NCBI RefSeq assembly: GCF_001636405.1
Contig: NZ_KV440950.1
Span: 1,945,712 to 2,009,711 of the forward strand
Source of the DNA: Peribacillus frigoritolerans
GTDB taxonomy: Bacteria > Bacillota > Bacilli > Bacillales > DSM-1321
DNA length: 64,000 bases
Reading direction: 5' to 3'
Positions 1 to 9,585 of the stretch are shown here, one piece after another. The translations under genes were made by a program, and so were the position numbers. The notes below the pieces were generated by a model. That model made no database searches, had not been told where the DNA came from, and saw only the letters and a program-made list of their open reading frames with translations. Numbering within the stretch: the stretch's first letter is position 1; every line of letters begins with the position of its first letter.

Positions 1-122
1 ATTTTCTGTTAAACTTGATGGAACAGGTCAGACAAGCTATTCGAGAAGATCGTCTTGGAGACTTTAGGGAAGAGTTTTTTGAGCAGTATGGTTTCAATGA
101 ACCAAATGCGAGAAACTTCTAA
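1..122 (+). CDS. tgt: Queuine tRNA-ribosyltransferase, C-terminal end (partial)
   Basis: Only the last 39 codons are in the window; the reading frame starts at base 3 and ends at the TAA at 120-122. The visible tail ([18 protein letters not shown], then [17 protein letters not shown]) matches the end of bacterial Tgt as I know it. Tgt exchanges the wobble guanine of GU(N) tRNAs for the queuine precursor preQ1. The placement directly upstream of yajC is the standard Bacillus order and supports the call. The catalytic and zinc-binding parts lie outside the window, so activity cannot be judged. Confidence 0.85.
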   Translation, partial: FLLNLMEQVRQAIREDRLGDFREEFFEQYGFNEPNARNF

Positions 123-165
123 TTCCATAAATATTTTAATGAACGAAAGGAGTGAATATACTTAA

Positions 166-450
166 ATGGGTTCTTTAACACAAATACTTCCGTTGATTTT
201 AATGTTCGTATTGTTCTATTTCTTATTGATCCGTCCGCAGCAAAAACGCCAAAAGGCTACGCAAAACATGCAAAGCAGTTTGAAAAAAGGTGATAAAGTT
301 GCTACTATCGGCGGCATGCACGGAACAATCGATGCAATCGATGAACAGCAAATCGTCATTAAATCACCAGACGGTACAAAACTGACTTTTGACCGTGCAG
401 CAATCCGTGAAATTACGGAAAGCGCACCGAATAAAGAAACATCCCTATAA
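166..450 (+). CDS. yajC: Preprotein translocase subunit YajC
   Basis: A 94-residue protein with one N-terminal membrane segment (about residues 4-22), followed by the basic RPQQKRQK stretch and a small soluble domain (GDKVATIGGMHGTIDAID) typical of YajC. YajC is an accessory subunit of the SecDF-YajC complex, which assists protein export through SecYEG. The ATG has a good ribosome binding site (GAAAGGAG, about 146-153). It follows tgt by 43 bp and is closed by its own hairpin terminator, so it is probably co-transcribed with tgt. secDF, its partner, is encoded 3.5 kb downstream. Confidence 0.93.
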   Translation: MGSLTQILPLILMFVLFYFLLIRPQQKRQKATQNMQSSLKKGDKVATIGGMHGTIDAIDEQQIVIKSPDGTKLTFDRAAIREITESAPNKETSL

Positions 451-461
451 AACAAACGAAA

Positions 462-486
462 ACCGGGCCGTGTGCCCGGTTTTTTG
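462..486. terminator. Intrinsic terminator after yajC
   Basis: Stem ACCGGGC / GCCCGGT with a short loop, followed by six T. It ends the tgt-yajC transcript just before the convergent yrzE gene. Confidence 0.85.
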
Positions 487-496
487 CTGTCTTTTT

Positions 497-868
497 TTAA
501 TCGGAACGTGAGTCGGAACTCATGTTGACCCCAAGAACGCCACCCATCATGGCCGTAATCACAAAACAGCCATAGTATATCCATTGCTTGATGGTGAAAA
601 GGGCATCGTGACCTAAATATTGAAAAAGGAACACGACCAACAGATAAAGCAGCCCAGTGCTTCCGCCCAAGAATAATCCTTGCTTTTTCCCTTTGCCTCC
701 TGATATGAATCCACCAATGAACAGCGATAAAAAGGACACGATCATGACCACGTATGTCAGGGATGATTCCGTCAGTGAAGTAAAACGTAGAAGGATGGAA
801 ACGATTAAACTAGCAATCATCGCTATGGCAAAGATGGAGCCTACGCCATAAATTACGGCGACACTCAT
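497..868 (-). CDS. yrzE: TIGR04086-type four-helix membrane protein (YrzE-like)
   Basis: A 123-residue, very hydrophobic protein with four predicted membrane segments and a glycine/lysine-rich middle loop (GGFISGGKGKKQG). This matches the TIGR04086 family, which lies next to yajC in many Bacillales; its function is unknown. The start has a strong ribosome binding site (AAAAGGAGGAAT) just upstream on the minus strand. It is transcribed toward yajC and is probably monocistronic. The family call rests on length, topology and position; the symbol comes from the matching B. subtilis locus. Confidence 0.75.
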   Translation of the reverse strand: MSVAVIYGVGSIFAIAMIASLIVSILLRFTSLTESSLTYVVMIVSFLSLFIGGFISGGKGKKQGLFLGGSTGLLYLLVVFLFQYLGHDALFTIKQWIYYGCFVITAMMGGVLGVNMSSDSRSD

Positions 869-1037
869 TTTTTTAGTTTCGATGGGTATTCCTCCTTTTT
901 AAAAGGCTGATACGTATAGCCTGTTTATGTGTTTGTACAAGCATATTCCCGATATCGAACCTTTAGACCAGGTTTAAGAAGCTTCCCGTAAAATTAGAAA
1001 AGATTATGGAGTAATTTTTCAGTTCCCAAGCCATGCT

Positions 1038-1718
1038 ATGGATGAAGGAAGTGTTGTTGAATTGGATATCTATCTAGGGATTATATTTCGAACGGCGGTA
1101 ATCTATCTGGTCATCTGGTTCCTTTTTCGAATGATGGGTAAGCGGGAAGTTGGGGAACTGAGCGTTCTTGATTTAGTGGTATCCATCATGATAGGGGACA
1201 TTGCTGTGCTATCCTTTGAAGATTTGGAAAGACCGTTTATCCGACAGACTATCCCGATGTTTGTTCTCGCGTTCCTCCAAATCACATTGGCATTTGCCTC
1301 ATTGAAAAGTGTCAAATTACGCAATTTCATGGACGGTAAGCCACAAATCATCATTAATCAGGGGAAAATAGATGAAAAAGCGATGCGCAGACAACGATAT
1401 AATTTTGATGACTTATTGACGCAACTTCGTGAACAAGGAATTATTGATATAAACGAAGTGCAGTTTGCCATCCTTGAGACTTCAGGAAGGCTCTCGGTGA
1501 TTAAAAAAAGCGACAAAGAAGGGTCGGAAAGTCAGGTACCATTCCCGCTGATTGTCGATGGGGAGATACAGGAAAAAAATCTTGATAAAATTGGGAAAAA
1601 CCATTTTTGGCTTCTGAATCAGTTAAAAGAACATGGAGAAACGAAGGTTAAAGAGATTTCGATTTGCGGGTACATAGATGGCCAAATTTACATCGATAAA
1701 AATGAAACGAAGAAATGA
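1038..1718 (+). CDS. yrbG: DUF421 (YetF/YrbG-type) membrane protein
   Basis: The N-terminal part carries two or three membrane helices with the family motif FRMMGKREVGELSVLDLVVSI, and the C-terminal part is a soluble alpha/beta domain (DGKPQIIINQGKI, then FDDLLTQLREQGIIDINEVQFAILE). This is the DUF421/YetF architecture; the role of the family is unknown, with links to sporulation and envelope proposed. The ORF opens with ATG at 1038, but a GGAAGTG ribosome binding site at 1047-1053 points to TTG 1062 (MDIYLGIIFRTAV), which fits the short N-termini of relatives. I therefore think the mature start is probably 1062. A bidirectional terminator separates it from spoVB. Confidence 0.8.
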   Translation: MDEGSVVELDIYLGIIFRTAVIYLVIWFLFRMMGKREVGELSVLDLVVSIMIGDIAVLSFEDLERPFIRQTIPMFVLAFLQITLAFASLKSVKLRNFMDGKPQIIINQGKIDEKAMRRQRYNFDDLLTQLREQGIIDINEVQFAILETSGRLSVIKKSDKEGSESQVPFPLIVDGEIQEKNLDKIGKNHFWLLNQLKEHGETKVKEISICGYIDGQIYIDKNETKK

Positions 1719-1747
1719 ACCGAAGCCTTGAATGCTTCGGTTCATTT
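1714..1747. terminator. Bidirectional terminator between yrbG and spoVB
   Basis: Inverted repeat AATGAACCGAAGC / GCTTCGGTTCATT flanked by A-rich and T-rich sequence. It can end both convergent genes; its right arm overlaps the last bases of spoVB. Confidence 0.8.
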
Positions 1748-3309
1748 TATTTCCAAGCCAATTTTGACAAATAGCCGCCCACTACAGGAATCCTGATCAG
1801 ATCGGCCTTTTTTATGCTGCCGGTCATGAGCAGGAAAAATGTGAACAGCAGGATAACGACGGTTACGGAAAGCAAAAGCCGTATGCCGATAGGCTGTGAG
1901 GAGAGCGGGAATTGATAAAGATAATAACCGCCCCATCCTGAAATTAAAGCAAGGACAAGAGCTGAGATATAGCTTCGGAAATGAAGCGTGAAAGGGACGA
2001 CCTTCAGCACGGTTGAAAAATGCAGGAAAGTAACGAGCATCGTACCGACAGCTATCCCGATTGCGGCTCCCATGATCCCGAAACTTTCCTTTGAAGCCAG
2101 AAGACAGATCACACCGATTTTAAGGATGTTCCCAGCCAGGCTGTTGAACATTGCAGCCTTTGCAAGGTCCAGTGCTTGCAGCATGGATTGCAGCGGATAT
2201 TGAAAGTAATAAAGGATGAAAAAAGGCGCCAGGAATTTAATGAAAACGGCAGCATGCGAAGATCCATACATGACTTGCAATATCGGTTCGGCAAAGATGA
2301 ACAGAATGACGATAGCTAAACAGCCTGTGATGAAGGTGATTTTCAGGGCTTGTTGAAACCTGTGTTCAACGAGTAAAAAGTTTCCGGTCGTACGGGCTTC
2401 GCTCACTGCCGGGACAAGTGCTGTCGCCAATGATGATGTAACGAAGGAAGGAAGCATAAGTAAAGGCAGAGCATATCCAGTCAACTCCCCGTATTGACTG
2501 GTGGCTGCGGCCGCGGTGACCCCGGCAAGTGCCAAACTCTGGGCGACCACTATCGGTTCGAAAAACCACGATACCGATCCAATCATCCTGCTTCCGGTGG
2601 TAGGAAGGGCAATCCCCATCAATTCGGTGAACGTTCCTTTTCCCGATTTGACATTATTGAAGAAACCCTTTCTGAACTTAAAATGTTTCTTTATTTTAAA
2701 GCTGGTCAATAAGTAAATGAGAGAGACGAGCTCACCGATAATCGATGCAAGCATTGCCCCGGCTGCCGCATATTCGATACCGTATGGCAAAAAGGCCTTG
2801 GTCAGGACGGCTATGAAAGTGATTCGGGCCACCTGTTCGATAACTTGTGAGAAAGCGAAGGGCTTCATATTTTGCTTGCCTTGGAAATAACCGCGCAGTA
2901 CGGATGAAATGGCAATGATCGGGACGATTGGGGCAATCGCCATGAGCGGCCATAATGTCCGTCCGTCCGTGAATAGGTATTCTGATAGAACCGGTGCGAA
3001 AAGCAGCATCGCAGGAGTGAAAATCATCGATAGAGTAAAGGTGCATGCCAAAGAGACGACAAGGATTTTCTTGATTTTCCGTTCATCACCCCTTGCATTG
3101 GCTTCGGCCACGTATTTCGAAATGGCGATTGGCAGGCCTAACTGGGTTATGTTCACGACGAGAAAGAGTGTCGGTAAAGCCATCATATATAAACCAACGC
3201 CTTCTTCGCCGATGAAGCGGGCGATGACAATACGGTTAATGAAACCAAGAACCCTTGTAATCAGGCTTGCGATTAATAAAATCAGCGTCCCTTTTAAAAA
3301 TTTGGACAT
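1747..3309 (-). CDS. spoVB: Stage V sporulation protein B, MOP-superfamily lipid flippase
   Basis: A polytopic protein of 520 residues with about 14 membrane segments and the MVF/MATE-like beginning MSKFLKGTLILLIASLITRV. SpoVB is needed for spore cortex formation and is thought to flip lipid-linked peptidoglycan precursors across the forespore membrane. The open frame extends upstream to 3354, but the ATG at 3309 has the only good ribosome binding site (GGGAGGGAG), gives the start conserved in relatives, and yields nearly the B. subtilis length (518). It is convergent with yrbG. Its presence is one of the signs that the organism sporulates. Confidence 0.92.
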   Translation of the reverse strand: MSKFLKGTLILLIASLITRVLGFINRIVIARFIGEEGVGLYMMALPTLFLVVNITQLGLPIAISKYVAEANARGDERKIKKILVVSLACTFTLSMIFTPAMLLFAPVLSEYLFTDGRTLWPLMAIAPIVPIIAISSVLRGYFQGKQNMKPFAFSQVIEQVARITFIAVLTKAFLPYGIEYAAAGAMLASIIGELVSLIYLLTSFKIKKHFKFRKGFFNNVKSGKGTFTELMGIALPTTGSRMIGSVSWFFEPIVVAQSLALAGVTAAAATSQYGELTGYALPLLMLPSFVTSSLATALVPAVSEARTTGNFLLVEHRFQQALKITFITGCLAIVILFIFAEPILQVMYGSSHAAVFIKFLAPFFILYYFQYPLQSMLQALDLAKAAMFNSLAGNILKIGVICLLASKESFGIMGAAIGIAVGTMLVTFLHFSTVLKVVPFTLHFRSYISALVLALISGWGGYYLYQFPLSSQPIGIRLLLSVTVVILLFTFFLLMTGSIKKADLIRIPVVGGYLSKLAWK

Positions 3310-3476
3310 TGAACTCCCTCCCTGCCTTCTCAAAAAAGCGGTTATGCTATACAATTATCTATATGCTTGTACTTGGACAAAGCATGACAAAAGTGTTTGT
3401 TTGCGTTCTAACAAATGATAAGAAACCCTTCTAAGAAAATGCGCATTCATTTGAGAATCATTTTACTGGAGGCAAA

Positions 3477-3785
3477 ATGATGGCAAAAAAGAATCATCCC
3501 TATCAAAGGTATTATCTAAAGGTGCGTCCATTTTTGAAGAGTAAGCGCGAGGAATTCCAAATGGTCGGATTGAATGCCGTAACAGAGGAAGACATATGGG
3601 GAACCTTAACCAAAAATAAATGGAAGCGCCCGCAGGAAAACATTCACCTTCATGAACTTGTCGCAGATATCGTGACATTTTCGAGCAACCAGTTCATGAC
3701 CTTCCAAATGGTCGAAGCTTATAAATCACCGAACCTATTCGAGCCGCTTTCCGAAGAGGAACTGAAGGAGCTTTTGAAAGAATAA
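3477..3785 (+). CDS. comN: ComN-type post-transcriptional regulator
   Basis: A small soluble protein of 102 residues, lysine/glutamate-rich, ending in an acidic helix (EPLSEEELKELLKE). Length, sequence style and position between spoVB and secDF match ComN (YrzD) of B. subtilis, which controls comEA mRNA for late competence and localises with DivIVA. A GGAGG at 3468-3472 serves either ATG 3477 or the adjacent ATG 3480; which is used cannot be decided. Divergent from spoVB. Confidence 0.75.
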   Translation: MMAKKNHPYQRYYLKVRPFLKSKREEFQMVGLNAVTEEDIWGTLTKNKWKRPQENIHLHELVADIVTFSSNQFMTFQMVEAYKSPNLFEPLSEEELKELLKE

Positions 3786-3803
3786 CGCAAAGATATACTT
3801 AAA

Positions 3804-3832
3804 TTGACAGCTGTTTGTATATGACTCATAAT
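3804..3832 (+). promoter_or_regulatory. Probable sigma-A promoter of secDF
   Basis: A consensus -35 TTGACA (3804-3809), 17-bp spacer and -10 CATAAT (3827-3832). It lies about 150 bp before secDF, leaving a leader of about 140 nt. Confidence 0.65.
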
Positions 3833-3981
3833 AGATATGGTTATGCTTTTTTTGGAAAAAGTATGGAAAGCTGTGTCTTTTTTCTCAAAAAGCATAGTGT
3901 ATGCAGTTATCATATAAACAAAAAATGACAGTTTTTTTAACTTCAGGAACAGGCGTATTATAGAAAGGGGCCTACTACATA

Positions 3982-6243
3982 ATGGTAAAAAGAAGCAGGA
4001 TCGTTGCGTTTTTTCTAATCGCACTTTTGATTTTCGCAGCGATGGGTACGACTTCAAAAGGAATCCTAAAGGATATCAAGCTGGGTCTTGATCTTCAAGG
4101 CGGGTTTGAAGTGTTATATGAAGTAAAACCGCTGTCTGGGGAAAAGATCACCCCGGAAGTTTTACGGGCTACAGTAAGCTCACTTGAGCGGCGTGTCAAT
4201 GTGTTGGGTGTTAGCGAACCAAACATTCAAATAGAAGGGAAAGACCGGATCCGCGTTCAATTGGCTGGTGTCAAAGACCAAAACAATGCTCGGGAAATCC
4301 TTTCTACACAAGCTAAATTATCCTTCCGTGATTACAACGATAAGGAAATGATGACCGGTGCCGACCTGAAAGAAGGCGGCGCGAAACAAACGTTCCAAGA
4401 TAATAAACCGGTTGTCGAAGTCACGCTGAAAGACGTGAATAAGTTTAAAGAAATCACTCAAAAAATCTCCTCGATGGAAAGTCCGACCAATGTACTGGCA
4501 ATCTGGCTGGATTTCGAGGAAGGAAAAGATTCCATTAAGGATACAGCTTCACAGGACAATATGATTTCAGCTCCAGCTGTAAGTGAAGTTTTCAATACGA
4601 AGAAGGTGTATATTACCGGTCAATTCACAGTGGATGAAGCGAAAGAGCTTGCAGACCTTCTGGATGCAGGTGCCCTGCCTGTAGATTTGAAAGAAAAGTA
4701 CTCCACTTCAGTAGGTGCCCAATTCGGTGCGGGTGCACTGAATGATACCATTTTTGCAGGAATCATCGGAATTGCACTTGTTTTCATCTTTATGCTTGTG
4801 TATTACCGCTTCCCGGGATTCATTGCAGTCGTCACTTTAAGCATCTACATTTTCTTGACGCTATTAGTGTTTGATTGGATGAATGCGGTCCTTACGCTGC
4901 CAGGTATTGCGGCATTGGTTCTCGGAGTCGGGATGGCTGTCGATGCCAATATCATAACTTATGAGCGAATCAGGGATGAATTGAAACTTGGCAGATCGGT
5001 TAAGGCAGCATATAAAGAAGGTACCAAGAATTCACTTGCTACAATCACGGATGCCAACTTAACGACCCTGCTGGCTGCGGCCGTACTGTTCTATTATGGT
5101 ACAAGCTCGGTTAAAGGGTTTGCCACCACTTTGATCATTTCGATCTTAATGAGTTTCATTACAGCCGTTTATGGTACACGCCTCTTCATGAGCCTGTGGG
5201 TGAATAGCGGGTTCCTGGACAAACGTACTGGATGGTTTGGCGTGAAGAAGAAAAATATTCACGATTTATCCGAGAAAATGGATTTAATGTCATTGCCAAC
5301 ACGCTTTGATAAAATCGATTTCGTGAAACATCGGAAAGTTTTTTACGGCATTTCAATCGGTGTCACCATTATCGGGATCATCTTCCTGCTCGTCTTCAGA
5401 TTGAATCTTGGGATTGATTTCACGAGCGGCACCCGAATCGAGATTGCGTCCAAAGATGTCTTGACGACTCAGCAAGTCAATGACGAAATGGAAAAGGTTG
5501 GTATCGACGAAGATGATATCAAGGATGTCAGGCTCGCTGGACAAGACAATAAAAATGCTGTCGTTCGGACAGTCGGTGTCCTCGATAAGCAAGAGATTGC
5601 TGAATTGAAGGACCATTTCAAGAAAAATCACGGAGCAGAACCGAATGTCAGCACCGTATCACCGACAGTAGGAAAAGAGCTTGCGAAAAATGCCATGTTT
5701 GCGTTAGCGATTGCCTCAATCGGAATCATATTGTATGTATCGATACGGTTTGAATGGCGAATGGCTGTACCTGCCGTGGTCGCGCTTATACATGATGCAT
5801 TCTTCATCATCACGATTTTCAGCTTGCTCCGGCTCGAAGTGGATATCACCTTCATTGCTGCGGTTCTGACGATCGTCGGTTATTCGATCAATGATACGAT
5901 CGTAACCTTTGACCGTATTCGTGAAAACCTGCGCTTCAGCCGTAAAGTAAAAACCGTCGAAGAACTTGAGAACATTGTGAACGTCAGTATCAGGCAAACG
6001 CTGACGAGATCCATTAATACGGTTCTGACCGTTCTCATTACGGTCATCGCGTTGATGATCTTCGGCAGTGAAGCTATCCGTAACTTCTCCATTGCCCTGT
6101 TTATCGGTTTAATATGCGGCGTGTATTCATCGCTATTGATCGCTTCCCAATTCTGGCTTGATTTGAAAATCAGGGAATTGAGGAAGAAAGGTCCGCTGAA
6201 TACCGCAAAAGAAAAGAAACAAAGTCTTGAAGGACAAGTTTAA
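3982..6243 (+). CDS. secDF: Fused protein translocase subunit SecDF
   Basis: 753 residues, a natural SecD-SecF fusion as in other Bacillaceae. The SecD half has the GLDLQGGFEVLYE motif near the N-terminus, a large periplasm-facing domain, and a six-helix bundle with LGVGMAVDANIITYERIRDE. The SecF half (from about residue 450) repeats the pattern with LGIDFTSGTRIEI and VGYSINDTIVTFDRIREN. SecDF uses the proton-motive force to pull proteins through SecYEG. Start ATG 3982 has the ribosome binding site GAAAGGGG. It has its own promoter and terminator. The ORF is complete, with all expected motifs. Confidence 0.95.
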   Translation: MVKRSRIVAFFLIALLIFAAMGTTSKGILKDIKLGLDLQGGFEVLYEVKPLSGEKITPEVLRATVSSLERRVNVLGVSEPNIQIEGKDRIRVQLAGVKDQNNAREILSTQAKLSFRDYNDKEMMTGADLKEGGAKQTFQDNKPVVEVTLKDVNKFKEITQKISSMESPTNVLAIWLDFEEGKDSIKDTASQDNMISAPAVSEVFNTKKVYITGQFTVDEAKELADLLDAGALPVDLKEKYSTSVGAQFGAGALNDTIFAGIIGIALVFIFMLVYYRFPGFIAVVTLSIYIFLTLLVFDWMNAVLTLPGIAALVLGVGMAVDANIITYERIRDELKLGRSVKAAYKEGTKNSLATITDANLTTLLAAAVLFYYGTSSVKGFATTLIISILMSFITAVYGTRLFMSLWVNSGFLDKRTGWFGVKKKNIHDLSEKMDLMSLPTRFDKIDFVKHRKVFYGISIGVTIIGIIFLLVFRLNLGIDFTSGTRIEIASKDVLTTQQVNDEMEKVGIDEDDIKDVRLAGQDNKNAVVRTVGVLDKQEIAELKDHFKKNHGAEPNVSTVSPTVGKELAKNAMFALAIASIGIILYVSIRFEWRMAVPAVVALIHDAFFIITIFSLLRLEVDITFIAAVLTIVGYSINDTIVTFDRIRENLRFSRKVKTVEELENIVNVSIRQTLTRSINTVLTVLITVIALMIFGSEAIRNFSIALFIGLICGVYSSLLIASQFWLDLKIRELRKKGPLNTAKEKKQSLEGQV

Positions 6244-6252
6244 AAGGTGAAA

Positions 6253-6284
6253 GGGGGCTGGCGTGATGCCAGCCTTCTTTTTGT
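6253..6284 (+). terminator. Terminator after secDF
   Basis: Stem GGCTGGC / GCCAGCC with a 5-base loop, then TTCTTTTTG. Confidence 0.85.
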
Positions 6285-6337
6285 TGAACTAGCTTATTGA
6301 ATAGGGAATTACAGCCAATTATGAGTTTAAAATAAAA

Positions 6338-6366
6338 TTGAAACTGGTATATTCGTTTTGTATAAT
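6338..6366 (+). promoter_or_regulatory. Probable sigma-A promoter of recJ-apt
   Basis: -35 TTGAAA (6338-6343), 17-bp spacer and perfect -10 TATAAT (6361-6366), about 23 bp before the recJ start codon. Confidence 0.75.
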
Positions 6367-6388
6367 GAGTAGGTTGAGGGGTGAATAA

Positions 6389-8764
6389 ATGTTAAAGCCA
6401 AAAACCCGGTGGAACTTGCGAACTGCCGATGAAAACAAAGTTGCTGTACTAGCTGAAGAGCTTCATATCACACCTTTGGTTGCAGCCCTGCTTGTGAATC
6501 GAGGCCTGGATACGATTGAAAGTGCCCGATCGTTTTTATTTGTAAAAAATCAAACTTTTCATGACCCATTTTTATTGAAGGATATGGATAAAGCAGTATA
6601 TAGAATAAAAGAAGCGATTCAAAATGGAGAAAAAATACGTATATTCGGTGATTATGATGCGGATGGCGTGACATCGACCACCGTAATGATGACTGCGCTG
6701 ACGAGATTGGGGGCCGATGTTGATTTTTATATCCCGAATCGGTTTACTGAAGGATATGGTCCGAATCCGATGGCATTCCGCCTTGCAGCCGAGCAAGGTG
6801 TGAAGGTATTAATAACCGTAGATACCGGAATTTCCGCAGTCGCTGAAGCGAAACTTGCCGCCGAGCTGGGCATGGATTATATTTTGACCGATCACCATGA
6901 ACCGGGACCGCAATTGCCTGAGGCATTGGCGATCATCCATCCTAAACTTGAGGACAGTACCTATCCATTTAAAGACCTGGCCGGAGTAGGGGTCGCATTT
7001 AAGCTTGCACACGCCTTGCTTGGGGAATTGCCTGAAGATTTGCTAGAAATTGCGGCAATCGGGACGATAGCGGATTTAGTGCCTTTACAAGGGGAAAACC
7101 GCGTCATTGCTGCTAAAGGCATCGAGCAGTTACGATTGACTCGCCGCCCGGGACTTGTTGCGTTAATGAAAGTGGCGAATGTTCAGCAGGAAGCATTGAA
7201 TGAAGAATCGATCGGCTTTGCAATGGCACCGAGGATCAATGCTGTCGGCCGCCTTGGAGATGCCGATCCCGCTGTTGATTTATTGATGTCCGCAAGTCTC
7301 GAAGAAGCAATGGAACTTGCTAATGAAATCAATGATATCAATAAAGAGCGGCAGGAAATGGTTGCAGCAATGGCTGAGGAAGCGATTGCTGAAGTTGAGG
7401 AAAACTTCCCGCCGGAGTCCAATGGCGTGCTCATCATCGGCAGGGAAGGCTGGAATGCCGGAGTTGTGGGGATTGTGGCCTCTAAACTTGTTGAACGCTT
7501 TTACCGGCCGACGATTGTATTGAGCTATGATCGGGATAAGGGATTAGCTAAAGGTTCTGCTCGGAGCATCGTTGGTTTCGATCTTTTTCAAAGTCTTTCC
7601 CAATGCCGTGAAATGCTGCCTCATTTCGGTGGACATCCTATGGCAGCTGGAATGACGTTGAAAATAGAGGATGTTCAGGAGCTTAGGGACCGCATGAACT
7701 TGATTGCGAAGGAAGAACTGAACGAAGAGGACTTCACACCGATTACAAACTTGGACGGTGCTACGACTTTAGCTGAAGTTTCCATTCAAACGATTCAGGA
7801 AATGAGCTTGCTTGCACCATTTGGGGTTACGAATCCCAAGCCGAAGATTTTGATAGATTCCGTACAACTATCAAGTGTCCGCAAAATTGGTGCCAACCAA
7901 AATCACTTGAAGGTTCAGCTGGAAGATGGTGAAAAACACAAACTTGACGGTGTGGGCTTCGGTCTCGGTCATTTTGTCGATGAAATAGCTCCGCACGCTG
8001 AAGTTTCGGTGATTGGAGAGCTTTCCATCAATGAGTGGAATAATATGAAAAAGCCCCAGATCTTTGTCCAGGATGTCTCGGTGGACCATTGGCAGTTATT
8101 CGATTACCGCGGCAAGGGACAGGCAGAGAAGTGGCTTGCCGACATTCCTGCACAAAACCGGAAGATCGTCATTTTCTCGGAAGATATTTATAGCAGATAT
8201 CCATTTTTGCAAAACCATCCAGATCTCGTTCATATCGAGAAAGAACTGGATGCTGAGCAGCTCGACTGCTTCGAAGGGCATTTGGTGCTCATGGACATGC
8301 CGCCGTCCAGGGAATATTTGAAACGGGTGATTGCCAAAAAGAACCCTTCCCGTATCTACGCTCATTTTTCCCATGAACAGGACCATTTCTTAAGTACGAT
8401 GCCGACAAGGGATCATTTTAAATGGTTTTATGCCTTCCTTGCCAAGAAGGGTCCGCTTGATGTGAAAAGATATGGTGATGACCTGGCCAAATATCGCGGC
8501 TGGTCAAGAGATACAGTGGATTTCATTTCTAAGGTGTTTTTTGAGCTTGATTTTGTTACAATAGAAAATGGGTTAATTATGCTCACAACCAATGCGAAAA
8601 AACGCGATTTCAGTGAATCTGAATCGTATACAAGAAAGAAAGAGCAATTTGAGCTTGAACAAGAGCTTGTTTATTCTTCCTATCAGCAATTATTCGATTG
8701 GTTCAATCATTATTTAGTTCATGAGGCAACAGACCTTGAGGAGGAAACAAAGCAATGGATTTAA
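6389..8764 (+). CDS. recJ: Single-stranded-DNA-specific exonuclease RecJ
   Basis: 791 residues, close to the usual Bacillus length (about 786). The DHH phosphoesterase core is clear: GDYDADG at 87-93, VDTGIS near 144, and the DHH triad at 168-170 (LTDHHEPG). A DHHA1 domain follows ([10 protein letters not shown]), then an OB-fold region and a Bacillus-type C-terminal extension. RecJ degrades single-stranded DNA 5' to 3' with Mn2+/Mg2+ in recombination and mismatch repair. ATG 6389 follows GAGGGGTG. It overlaps apt by 10 bp, so the two are translationally coupled. Confidence 0.95.
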   Translation: MLKPKTRWNLRTADENKVAVLAEELHITPLVAALLVNRGLDTIESARSFLFVKNQTFHDPFLLKDMDKAVYRIKEAIQNGEKIRIFGDYDADGVTSTTVMMTALTRLGADVDFYIPNRFTEGYGPNPMAFRLAAEQGVKVLITVDTGISAVAEAKLAAELGMDYILTDHHEPGPQLPEALAIIHPKLEDSTYPFKDLAGVGVAFKLAHALLGELPEDLLEIAAIGTIADLVPLQGENRVIAAKGIEQLRLTRRPGLVALMKVANVQQEALNEESIGFAMAPRINAVGRLGDADPAVDLLMSASLEEAMELANEINDINKERQEMVAAMAEEAIAEVEENFPPESNGVLIIGREGWNAGVVGIVASKLVERFYRPTIVLSYDRDKGLAKGSARSIVGFDLFQSLSQCREMLPHFGGHPMAAGMTLKIEDVQELRDRMNLIAKEELNEEDFTPITNLDGATTLAEVSIQTIQEMSLLAPFGVTNPKPKILIDSVQLSSVRKIGANQNHLKVQLEDGEKHKLDGVGFGLGHFVDEIAPHAEVSVIGELSINEWNNMKKPQIFVQDVSVDHWQLFDYRGKGQAEKWLADIPAQNRKIVIFSEDIYSRYPFLQNHPDLVHIEKELDAEQLDCFEGHLVLMDMPPSREYLKRVIAKKNPSRIYAHFSHEQDHFLSTMPTRDHFKWFYAFLAKKGPLDVKRYGDDLAKYRGWSRDTVDFISKVFFELDFVTIENGLIMLTTNAKKRDFSESESYTRKKEQFELEQELVYSSYQQLFDWFNHYLVHEATDLEEETKQWI

Positions 8765-9267
8765 AGCAATATGTAACAATTGTGCAAGACTGGCCAAAAC
8801 CGGGTATCGTCTTCAAAGATATTACAACATTAATGGATAACGGCGCAGCTTATAAATACGCAACAGACCAAATCGTCGAGTATGCTCGCGATAAAAATAT
8901 CGACTTGGTGGTCGGGCCGGAAGCACGCGGATTCATTATCGGATGTCCAGTCGCATACTCATTGGAAGTGGGCTTCGCGCCAGTGAGAAAAGAAGGAAAA
9001 CTTCCACGTGAAACGATAAAAGTCGAATATGGTTTAGAATACGGCAAGGATGTATTGACAATCCATAAAGATGCCATTAAACCGGGACAGCGTGTCCTGA
9101 TTACGGACGATTTGCTTGCTACCGGGGGAACAATCGAAGCGACGATCAAGTTGGTTGAACAGCTTGGCGGAATTGTAGCAGGGATTGCCTTCCTTATTGA
9201 ATTGACTGACTTGGATGGAAAAGATAAATTAGACGGCTATGATGTCTTGACATTAATGAGCTTTTAA
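8755..9267 (+). CDS. apt: Adenine phosphoribosyltransferase
   Basis: 170 residues, the full family length. The PRPP-binding signature [13 protein letters not shown] is at 114-126 and VGPEARGFI near 53. Apt joins adenine to PRPP to give AMP in purine salvage. The ribosome binding site GAGGAGGAAAC lies inside the end of recJ. Its place between recJ and relA is the usual Bacillus order and links salvage to the (p)ppGpp enzyme next door, although relA has its own promoter here. Confidence 0.96.
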   Translation: MDLKQYVTIVQDWPKPGIVFKDITTLMDNGAAYKYATDQIVEYARDKNIDLVVGPEARGFIIGCPVAYSLEVGFAPVRKEGKLPRETIKVEYGLEYGKDVLTIHKDAIKPGQRVLITDDLLATGGTIEATIKLVEQLGGIVAGIAFLIELTDLDGKDKLDGYDVLTLMSF

Positions 9268-9271
9268 TAAA

Positions 9272-9308
9272 GGAGAGCACTCTGACCAGGGTGCTCTCTT
9301 TCTGTTTT
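9272..9308 (+). terminator. Terminator after apt
   Basis: Stem GAGAGCAC / GTGCTCTC with loop TCTGACCAGG and a T-rich tail (TTTCTGTTTTTC). Confidence 0.85.
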
Positions 9309-9382
9309 TCCCATTTTAGCTGGATTTTGTCGAATTTCCAGTGAAAAAATGCACTATTCTTAATAAAATACACGTTTAACTC

Positions 9383-9411
9383 TTTACATCCTTGCCTTTT
9401 TTTTCGATAAT
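9383..9411 (+). promoter_or_regulatory. Probable sigma-A promoter of relA
   Basis: -35 TTTACA (9383-9388), 17-bp spacer, -10 GATAAT (9406-9411); each hexamer has one mismatch to consensus. Transcription would start near 9418, leaving a leader of about 168 nt. Confidence 0.6.
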
Positions 9412-9457
9412 AGTAATAATAAAGAGTTTTTCTGCTAATAAGTTTATTTGCACTTTT

Positions 9458-9555
9458 ATCCGTTTAAGCGGATTTATTTTTTTTCGCAAAAATTGTCACG
9501 TTTTGCAGAATAAAGGGAAGTGCTACCAATCATACTCAATCCGGATCATATCCGG
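9458..9555 (+). promoter_or_regulatory. Structured relA leader with terminator-like hairpin
   Basis: Inside the predicted relA leader, ATCCG (9458-9462) pairs with CGGAT (9469-9473) and is followed by a long T-run (to 9484), like an intrinsic terminator. Two more hairpins follow: GCAAAA (9486-9491) with TTTTGC (9501-9506), and CCGGAT (9541-9546) with ATCCGG (9550-9555). The last repeats the same five-base arms as the first, so alternative pairing is possible. The apt terminator is already complete at 9308, so this element is not needed for apt. Function is inferred. Confidence 0.4.
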
Positions 9556-9585
9556 TGGCAGTTAAAGTGGGGTTAAGGTGATTAA

